11,707 bases of DNA. Origin: an uncultured Oscillospiraceae bacterium. Lineage in GTDB: Bacteria; Bacillota; Clostridia; Oscillospirales; Ruminococcaceae. Below the pieces are notes generated by a model. The model saw nothing but the letters and a program-made list of their open reading frames with translations, made no database searches and was not told the origin of the DNA. Position 1 is the first letter of the stretch, and every line of letters begins with the position of its first letter. The DNA lies in contig USBC01000043.1 of assembly GCA_900552845.1 (NCBI GenBank), forward strand, positions 1 through 11,707. The letters are read 5' to 3'. The translations under genes were made by a program, and so were the position numbers. Positions 6,059-10,387 of this stretch are shown here, piece after piece.

Positions 6059-6179
6059 GTGCAGCGGAGGGCTGGCAAGGGTCGCAGACCCGACCGCCGC
6101 AGGCGGTCGATGGGGGCGAAGCCACCATGTTTCGGCGGAGCCGAAACGGTCTGCGACCCTATCCCCCTGTCCGCAGCAC
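6059..6179. repeat. Cloverleaf-like palindrome cluster (outer stem plus three hairpins)
   Basis: An outer 12-bp perfect stem, GGGTCGCAGACC (6079-6090) with GGTCTGCGACCC (6148-6159), encloses three hairpins. They are CGACCGCC(GCA)GGCGGTCG at 6091-6109, TGG-G-GGC(GAA)GCC-A-CCA at 6111-6127 with one G/A mismatch, and GTTTCGGC(GGA)GCCGAAAC at 6129-6147. The outer stem extends imperfectly through 6059-6071 and 6165-6179 (GTGC, GCGGA, GGG blocks paired with CCC, TCCGC, GCAC). Nearly every base of 6079-6159 is paired. No gene overlaps credibly and no T-run follows, so it is not a simple terminator. It fills most of the 423-base gap between 5959 and 6383. Confidence 0.75.
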
Positions 6180-6279
6180 TCACTCCGGCTGGCAAGGCGA
6201 TTATACACCCCGTAAAAAAGGGGGCTGTCATTTTGGGTTTCCACTTTTTCCACAAAGTTTTCCACACTGCCGCAAACAC

Positions 6280-6308
6280 TTGCAAAAAGACAGCTTTTAG
6301 GGTAAAAT
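6280..6308 (+). promoter_or_regulatory. Probable sigma-A promoter of pgi
   Basis: TTGCAA at 6280-6285 and TAAAAT at 6303-6308, spaced by 17 bases, about 75 bases upstream of the pgi start. Two TTTTCCACA copies (6246-6254, 6258-6266) lie just upstream. Confidence 0.65.
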
Positions 6309-6382
6309 ACAGTTAGGGAAGTGCCGCAAACCATACTTCCCGCACGATTTGATTTCATTTACCGAAAAGAGGTTTTAACAGT

Positions 6383-7720
6383 ATGTCGATCACTTTACGG
6401 GAGCAATATCTGGAGGGCTTTGTTTCCTCCCACGAAATGGACTGCATGGCGCCGCAGGTGGCAGCCGCCGTTCACCAGCTGCGGCACCACACCGGAGCAG
6501 GCAGCGACTTTCACGGTTGGCTCAGCCTGCCCCGTGACTTTGACCGCGAGGAGTTGGCGCGAATCCACACCGCAGCGGAAAAAATCCGCAAGGACACCGA
6601 TATTTTGATCGTCATCGGCATCGGCGGCAGCTACTTAGGCGCCCGCAGCGCCATCGAGCTGCTGCGCAGCCCCTATTACAATGCTTTGGGCAAGGACGGT
6701 CCCGCCATTTACTTTGCGGGCTGCAACCTTTCCGGCAGCTACCTTGATGAAATTCTGGCATTGTGCGAGGGCAAGCGGGTTTCCCTCAATGTCATTTCCA
6801 AATCCGGCACCACTACCGAGCCGGCGCTGGCGTTCCGTGTGCTGCGCGGCATGATGGAGCAGCGCTACGGTAAGGAGGCGGCAGGGCGTATCTACTGCAC
6901 CACCGACCGCGCCCGCGGCACCCTCAAATCCCTTGCCGACCGAGAGGGCTGGCAGACCTTTGTGATCCCTGACGATGTGGGCGGACGGTATTCCGTTTTG
7001 ACCGCAGTGGGATTGCTGCCGATGGCAGTTGCCGGAATTGATATTGATGCGGTGCTTGCCGGCGCCGAAAAGGCGATGGTCGAGCTGGATAACGATGACT
7101 TTGCCGTAAACCCCTGCTACCGCTATGCCGCATTGCGCAATATCCTGCTGCGGCGGGGGAAGGCAATTGAGGTGTATGCCAGCTATGAGCCGCGCTTTAC
7201 CCAAATGGGCGAGTGGCTGAAGCAGCTGTACGGCGAAAGCGAGGGCAAGGACGGCAAGGGGCTGTTCCCTGCATCGGTCGCCTTTACCACCGACCTGCAT
7301 TCGATGGGTCAGTTCATTCAGGACGGCAGCCGAAATTTGTTTGAAACCGTGGTGGATTTTGCGACTCCCGCCGCCGACCTGACGGTGGAGGAGGACCCCG
7401 AAAATCTGGACGGGCTGAACTTCCTTTCCGGCATGGCAATGCGACAGATCAACCGCCGTGCCATGCAGGGTACTATTCTGGCGCATACCCGCGGCGGCGT
7501 ACCCAATCTGGTGCTGGAGGTTCCCGCCATTAATGAGGAAGAGTACGGCTATATGGTGTACTTCTTTATGCTGGCATGTGGCGTCAGCGGCTATCTGCTG
7601 GGTGTCAACCCCTTTGACCAGCCCGGCGTAGAGGCATATAAGAAAAACATGTTTGCCCTGCTGGGCAAGCCCGGCTATGAGGCGCTGCGGCAGGAATTGC
7701 TGGAGAAGCTGGGAGAATGA
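6383..7720 (+). CDS. pgi: Glucose-6-phosphate isomerase
   Basis: The enzyme interconverts glucose 6-phosphate and fructose 6-phosphate in cytoplasmic glycolysis/gluconeogenesis. The 445-residue product is the short bacterial form found in Firmicutes. Visible motifs, in order: phosphate-binding IGIGGSYLGARSAIELL (78-94), SKSGTTTEPALAFR (139-152), PGI signature one DVGGRYSVLTAVGLLP (198-213), GESEGKDGKGLFP with the catalytic-base Glu (284-296), LHSMGQ with the ring-opening His306, and signature two GVNPFDQPGVEAYK (407-420) with the conserved Lys420. No key residue is missing. The ATG at 6383 follows AAGAGG about 10 bases upstream. It is read from the promoter at 6280-6308. No clear terminator follows before the next gene 80 bases on, so co-transcription with the P-loop gene is possible. 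Confidence 0.96.
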   Translation: MSITLREQYLEGFVSSHEMDCMAPQVAAAVHQLRHHTGAGSDFHGWLSLPRDFDREELARIHTAAEKIRKDTDILIVIGIGGSYLGARSAIELLRSPYYNALGKDGPAIYFAGCNLSGSYLDEILALCEGKRVSLNVISKSGTTTEPALAFRVLRGMMEQRYGKEAAGRIYCTTDRARGTLKSLADREGWQTFVIPDDVGGRYSVLTAVGLLPMAVAGIDIDAVLAGAEKAMVELDNDDFAVNPCYRYAALRNILLRRGKAIEVYASYEPRFTQMGEWLKQLYGESEGKDGKGLFPASVAFTTDLHSMGQFIQDGSRNLFETVVDFATPAADLTVEEDPENLDGLNFLSGMAMRQINRRAMQGTILAHTRGGVPNLVLEVPAINEEEYGYMVYFFMLACGVSGYLLGVNPFDQPGVEAYKKNMFALLGKPGYEALRQELLEKLGE

Positions 7721-7800
7721 CCCCCTAATCAACTTTGGGCGATGCCCATGGAAGAATAATTTAGCATAACGACCACCAAATTCCAAGGAGGATCACAAGT

Positions 7801-8220
7801 ATGATTCAATTAATCGTAGGACACAAGGGCAGCGGCAAGACTAAAGCTGTTGTAGAGCTTGCCAACAATGCAGTAAAAGAAAGCAAAGGGAATGTCGTCG
7901 TAGTGGAAAAAGATGTCCGTCTGACCTATGAGATCAGCAGCGGCGCGCGTTTGGTTTACTCTGATGAATATGCCATTGCAGGCTACGATACCGTCTATGG
8001 CTTCATCACCGGTCTGCTGGCTGGCAACTACGATATTACCCACATTTATGTTGACCCTGTCTTTAAGATGTGCGGACGCGATTTTGAGGCCTTCACCCAG
8101 ATGGTGAACAAGCTGGACAGCCTGCGCGCGACTCAGGACGTTGAGATCGTATTTACCCTTTCCTGCGAGCCGGAGGATCTGCCCTATCATCTGCGGGATA
8201 TGATGATCGAAAACTGGTAA
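7801..8220 (+). CDS. Small P-loop NTPase of unknown function
   Basis: A 139-residue soluble protein. The Walker A motif GHKGSGKT is at residues 7-14, right after the first strand MIQLIV. A second strand NVVVVEKD (31-38) follows a helix, as in a Rossmann-like P-loop core. The Walker B-like strand THIYVDP (80-86, Asp85) and a later strand VEIVFTLSCEPEDLP (114-128) with a polar sensor-like position complete a minimal fold. There is no helicase, kinase lid or DNA-binding extension. Homologues are sometimes labelled generically as ATPase or twitching-motility-like in Clostridia (recollection, not checked); nothing here supports pilus function. The ATG at 7801 has AAGGAGGAT eight or so bases upstream, one of the best ribosome binding sites in the window. 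The gap to pgi is 80 bases. Substrate and partners are not evident. Confidence 0.8.
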   Translation: MIQLIVGHKGSGKTKAVVELANNAVKESKGNVVVVEKDVRLTYEISSGARLVYSDEYAIAGYDTVYGFITGLLAGNYDITHIYVDPVFKMCGRDFEAFTQMVNKLDSLRATQDVEIVFTLSCEPEDLPYHLRDMMIENW

Positions 8221-8321
8221 GCGGCATTTTTCCGATCCTATGAGATTATAAGAGGGCGGCGTCCGGGGAGCGCGAGCTTTTCCGGGCTGCTGTCCCTTGT
8301 CTTTTCAGAAAGGAGTACTCC

Positions 8322-8621
8322 ATGAAACATCGCATCATTGCAGCGGCTATACTGGCCACCGTCCTGTGCCTTGCGCTGCTGGCCGCCTGTGGCAGCGGGG
8401 AGCCCTCCCGAAAGGATTATGAAGCCATCAAGGAGGGAACGCCCCGCAGTGAGGTGCTGGAACAATTCGGGGAGCCGGACAGCGGCCTTTCCGGATTGTT
8501 CGGGGATATTTACAACTGCGGGGATCAAGTGGTCGTCATTTACTATGAAGTCGACTACGGCAGCGACACCGCAACAGTAAGCAAGGTCACCATCACCAAG
8601 CGGCAGAGTCCAAACGGCTGA
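8322..8621 (+). CDS. Small lipoprotein with BamE/SmpA-like fold
   Basis: A 99-residue product with a signal sequence (residues 1-22) and lipobox LAAC with Cys23, so it is anchored on the outer face of the membrane. The mature part shows DYEAIKEGTPRSEVLEQFGEPD (32-53), matching the helix-loop pattern (I..G.....V...FG.P) of SmpA/OmlA/BamE-like and related small extracytoplasmic domains. Short strands (DQVVVIYYEVDYG, TATVSKVTITK) complete the fold. In Gram-positives such proteins have no BAM complex; proposed roles are in envelope binding or inhibition, and none can be assigned here. The ATG at 8322 follows AAAGGAG. It lies 101 bases after the P-loop gene and 32 before the VanZ gene, with which it is probably co-transcribed. 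Confidence 0.8.
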   Translation: MKHRIIAAAILATVLCLALLAACGSGEPSRKDYEAIKEGTPRSEVLEQFGEPDSGLSGLFGDIYNCGDQVVVIYYEVDYGSDTATVSKVTITKRQSPNG

Positions 8622-8653
8622 TTTTTCATTCCCTGCACCAAGAAAGGATACCC

Positions 8654-9217
8654 ATGACCTTCCAATACTTTTTCTTTGATACCGTCCCCGGATATTTTTT
8701 GCAGGCGCTGCCCATTGCACTGGCGGCAGGGGTTTGGTACGCTCTGCGGCTGCACAAAAATGCGCCGCAGCTTTCCTCCGGACGGGTGGTGCTGCGGTCG
8801 CTGTTCCCGTGCTATTTCGCGGGGCTGCTGGTCTTTACCATCTTTCTGTACCCCGTTTCCGATCTCTACTATCTGCTGTTCTACGGCAGACCCTCTCAGG
8901 GCGGGTTGCCGTGGTTTGTTCTGGACTATGATTTTTCCTTTGACTTTTTCCGCCGCTTTACCACCGAAAACCGCGATAATATCCTGCTGTTTTTGCCGTT
9001 TGGGCTGCTGTACCCGCTGTACAGACCGTCAGCAGGCTGGAGACGCACCGTTCTTGCCGGACTGTGTACCACAGTTCTCATCGAATTGATCCAGCCCGTT
9101 GTGGGACGCAGCTTTGATGTGGATGATATTTTTATGAACCTTTTGGGGACTGTTATTTCCGCCACCCTCTTTTTTCTGCTGCGGGCGGTATTCCGTCCCA
9201 AAGGAAAGCGGGCATAG
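8654..9217 (+). CDS. VanZ-family integral membrane protein
   Basis: A 187-residue membrane protein with hydrophobic segments at about 12-31, 47-66, 107-122, 133-146 and 160-177. The VanZ core is clear: RDNILLFLPFGLLYPL (107-122), then TTVLIELIQPVVGRSFDVDDIFMN (139-162) with Glu144, Gln147, Arg152, Asp155, Asp157, Asp158 and Asn162 in the conserved spacing, and the GT that starts the last helix. VanZ was named for low-level teicoplanin resistance, but most chromosomal homologues like this one have no known resistance role. Nothing nearby resembles a van cluster. The ATG at 8654 follows AAGAAAGGA. A stem-forming leader and two small genes follow downstream with no terminator between. Confidence 0.88.
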   Translation: MTFQYFFFDTVPGYFLQALPIALAAGVWYALRLHKNAPQLSSGRVVLRSLFPCYFAGLLVFTIFLYPVSDLYYLLFYGRPSQGGLPWFVLDYDFSFDFFRRFTTENRDNILLFLPFGLLYPLYRPSAGWRRTVLAGLCTTVLIELIQPVVGRSFDVDDIFMNLLGTVISATLFFLLRAVFRPKGKRA

Positions 9218-9285
9218 TCCCCGCACCATCTCTCCCTCCGCCGCATAAGATGGCGTAGCAACGAAAGGGAGAGGGGGAGTTGGTG

Positions 9286-9441
9286 ATGCGCCGTCGTCCC
9301 GGCCGCGGAGATTGCCCGCTGGCGCTGTGCTGTATGGCTTTCGGGTCGGGTCTGCTGCTGGCATTGTGTGGTGATGGACGCACTGCCCTGCTGCTCGCCG
9401 CTCTGGGTCTGGTGATCCTTGGCTTTCGCTGCCGCCGTTAG
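9286..9441 (+). CDS. Small basic membrane protein, 51 residues, hypothetical
   Basis: The frame starts at ATG 9286 with a purine-rich GGGGGAG (9273-9279) six bases upstream and ends with TAG at 9439-9441. The product begins MRRRPGRGDCPL and ends FRCRR. Two hydrophobic stretches, about residues 11-28 and 33-47, are joined by a short polar turn (CGDGR), giving a two-helix hairpin with basic ends on the same side. Four cysteines are present (positions 10, 15, 16, 28), with a fifth near the C-terminus. It is too short for ordinary gene finders. It is placed 68 bases after the VanZ gene and 32 before another tiny gene, followed by a terminator, which suggests a real transcription unit. I do not recognise the family. 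Confidence 0.6.
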   Translation: MRRRPGRGDCPLALCCMAFGSGLLLALCGDGRTALLLAALGLVILGFRCRR

Positions 9442-9473
9442 CTGCCGTCTACTGCTGCAAGGAGGGTGATTTG

Positions 9474-9563
9474 ATGAAGGTCGTTGTTTACCGCAGCCCG
9501 CGCCTGCTTTCCGGTCTGCTTCGGGCACTGTTCCATATCCGCCGCGAGCCGGAGCTGTCCTGA
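9474..9563 (+). CDS. Very small basic peptide, 29 residues, hypothetical
   Basis: ATG 9474 is preceded by AAGGAGGGTGAT, close to the full anti-16S consensus and among the strongest ribosome binding sites in the window. The 29 codons start MKVVVYRSPRLLSGLLRALF and end at TGA 9561-9563, five bases before a strong terminator. The peptide has a short strand (KVVVYRSP) and an amphipathic, basic helix (LLSGLLRALFHIRR). The combination of strong start, in-frame stop and terminator is good evidence of translation. It might be a conserved small protein of this clade that goes unannotated because of its size. It could be membrane-associated; no function is assigned. Confidence 0.6.
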   Translation: MKVVVYRSPRLLSGLLRALFHIRREPELS

Positions 9564-9567
9564 ACCC

Positions 9568-9589
9568 AAGCCCCCAATGGGGGCTTTTT
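9568..9589 (+). terminator. Rho-independent terminator after the small-gene pair
   Basis: AAGCCCCC (9568-9575), loop AAT, GGGGGCTT (9579-9586), T-run through 9589. It ends the vanZ/small-gene transcript and lies just past the stop of the converging minus-strand gene. Confidence 0.9.
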
Positions 9590-9600
9590 CCTTTATAGGA

Positions 9601-9786
9601 TCATTTCGGCTCCAGCAGTCTTCGTACCTCCTCCACACAGGCAAAGAGCTTGAAATACAGCGCCCGATAGTCCGGCGTATCACTTTGCAGACAGATCTCC
9701 TCACATTCCTGCTGTATCGCTATGATCTTATCCTGTGCCATCAAGCCGTGTCCCTGTAACAGCGCAAGGTGTGTGCTGTTATCCAT
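9601..9786 (-). CDS. Hypothetical protein, 61 residues, divergent from the Xre regulator
   Basis: The product begins MDNSTHLALLQGHGLMAQDK and is almost entirely helical by composition, with two predicted amphipathic helices (about 16-34 and 41-57), three cysteines-in-context (CEEIC, FACVEEV) and no signal or membrane segment. The ATG at 9786 follows GAGGG eight bases upstream. A good promoter (TTGATT at 9855-9850, TATAAT at 9832-9827, 17-base spacer on the minus strand) reads into it, and the palindromic operator begins at the -10. I do not recognise the family. Its divergent placement beside a small repressor suggests that the two are co-regulated, as in a regulator-target or toxin-antitoxin-like arrangement, but no toxin motif is visible. 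Confidence 0.65.
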   Translation of the reverse strand: MDNSTHLALLQGHGLMAQDKIIAIQQECEEICLQSDTPDYRALYFKLFACVEEVRRLLEPK

Positions 9787-9808
9787 AAATTTTTCCCTCT
9801 TTTCCGTT

Positions 9809-9827
9809 TTGCACTATATTAGTGCAA
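9809..9827. promoter_or_regulatory. Palindromic operator between the divergent genes
   Basis: TTGCACTA (9809-9816), spacer TAT, TAGTGCAA (9820-9827): perfect 8-bp arms. It touches the minus-strand -10 and covers its start point. A further half-site, TTTAGTGC, occurs at 9873-9880 directly before the Xre ribosome binding site. Confidence 0.7.
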
Positions 9828-9855
9828 TTATAACCGCTTTTTCGCCTAAAATCAA
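9827..9855 (-). promoter_or_regulatory. Sigma-A promoter of the 61-residue hypothetical gene
   Basis: On the minus strand TTGATT (9855-9850) and TATAAT (9832-9827) with a 17-base spacer, 10 of 12 consensus positions. A weaker plus-strand candidate for the Xre gene overlaps it (TAAAAT at 9847-9852). Confidence 0.65.
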
Positions 9856-9898
9856 GAAAATGATTGTTCTGATTTAGTGCGGAGGAGGGGTGATGTTC

Positions 9899-10123
9899 AT
9901 GGATCAGCAGTACAGTGAGCGCATGGGGCGTCATTTGGCCAAACTCCGCCAAGATAAAGGCCTAACGCAGGAGCAACTGGCTGCTCGATTGCAGGTGCAG
10001 GGCTGTGACTTAACCCGCAGTGCATTGGCCAAGATTGAGGTTGGCCAGCGCCATCTCTATCCCGATGAGATAAAAGCCCTGAGCGTAGTGCTCGGTATTA
10101 GTTATGAACAGATTTTTGTTTGA
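9899..10123 (+). CDS. Xre-family helix-turn-helix transcriptional regulator
   Basis: A 74-residue single-domain DNA-binding protein of the Cro/CI type. The helix-turn-helix lies at about residues 11-52: GRHLAKLRQDKGLTQEQLAARL supplies helices one and two, and LTRSALAKIEVGQRHL the recognition helix region, with the family's typical K-I-E and G-x-R. The end, PDEIKALSVVLGISYEQIF, is the usual last two helices. There is no ligand or dimerisation extension. The start is taken at ATG 9899, with AGGAGGGG (9883-9890) eight bases upstream; GTG 9890 and ATG 9893 in the same frame are possible. It is transcribed away from the 61-residue gene, and its likely operator is the 19-bp palindrome in the shared promoter region plus the half-site at 9873-9880, so autoregulation is likely (inference). 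Confidence 0.9.
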   Translation: MDQQYSERMGRHLAKLRQDKGLTQEQLAARLQVQGCDLTRSALAKIEVGQRHLYPDEIKALSVVLGISYEQIFV

Positions 10124-10131
10124 ATTAAGTG

Positions 10132-10324
10132 CTTTTCACCTGTTCGGTGAAAGGTATGCCTGTAAAAGGCACAAATAAGGGGGAGCCCTCTCTTGCAGGG
10201 CTCCCCCTCTTGCGTGAACGACCACTCTGGGTCGTCCACGCAATTCATCCCCTTTCGGAGCGCCCTTCGGACAGGGAATATTTCGTCCGCTGTGGCGGAC
10301 GACCAGCCTTTTGAAAAAGGCTGG
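10132..10324. repeat. Cluster of five consecutive hairpins downstream of the Xre gene
   Basis: Hairpins follow each other closely. CTTTTCACC/GGTGAAAGG (10132-10154) has one G-T pair and the loop TGTTC. TGCCT/AGGCA is at 10157-10171. GGGGGAGCCCT/AGGGCTCCCCC is perfect over 11 bp at 10179-10207. TTGCGTGAACGACC/GGTCGTCCACGCAA has 13 of 14 paired at 10210-10243. TCGTCCGC/GCGGACGA is perfect at 10283-10302, and CCAGCCTTTT/AAAAGGCTGG is perfect at 10303-10324, directly abutting it. No gene with a plausible start lies here. The first may end the Xre transcript; the others have no T-run on the plus strand. Confidence 0.65.
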
Positions 10325-10347
10325 AGCGAAAACTTTTACACAAAAAT

Positions 10348-10381
10348 CTCCCCCACCGTTGCCCGGCAGGGGAGTCTTTTT
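10348..10381. terminator. Bidirectional rho-independent terminator
   Basis: CTCCCC (10348-10353) pairs with GGGGAG (10369-10374), with an inner CCG/CGG pairing in the loop. TCTTTTTATT follows on the plus strand, and on the minus strand ATTTTTG follows (complement of 10342-10347). It lies seven bases past the stop of the minus-strand protease-like gene and probably serves both directions. Confidence 0.8.
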
Positions 10382-10387
10382 ATTCGG

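Noticed and set aside
6079..6159. Cloverleaf shape as a tRNA
   Set aside because: No T-loop or anticodon-loop pattern; all hairpin loops have three bases and stem lengths do not fit.
6236..6266. Replication origin from DnaA-like boxes
   Set aside because: Only two or three imperfect boxes, no AT-rich unwinding region and no dnaA, dnaN or rpmH nearby.
5814..6358. Open frames on both strands across the 5960-6382 gap
   Set aside because: They run through the terminator and the four-way palindrome and overlap the end of the FKBP gene out of frame.
6635..7786. 383-codon minus-strand open frame opposite pgi
   Set aside because: It is the shadow of a highly conserved gene with all PGI signatures on the plus strand; its residues (many His, Gln, Gly) show no family pattern.
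8654..9217. Glycopeptide resistance gene because of VanZ similarity
   Set aside because: VanZ-like proteins are common in Clostridia chromosomes and no other van gene is present.
10132..10324. CRISPR array
   Set aside because: The stems differ in sequence and there are no regularly spaced direct repeats.
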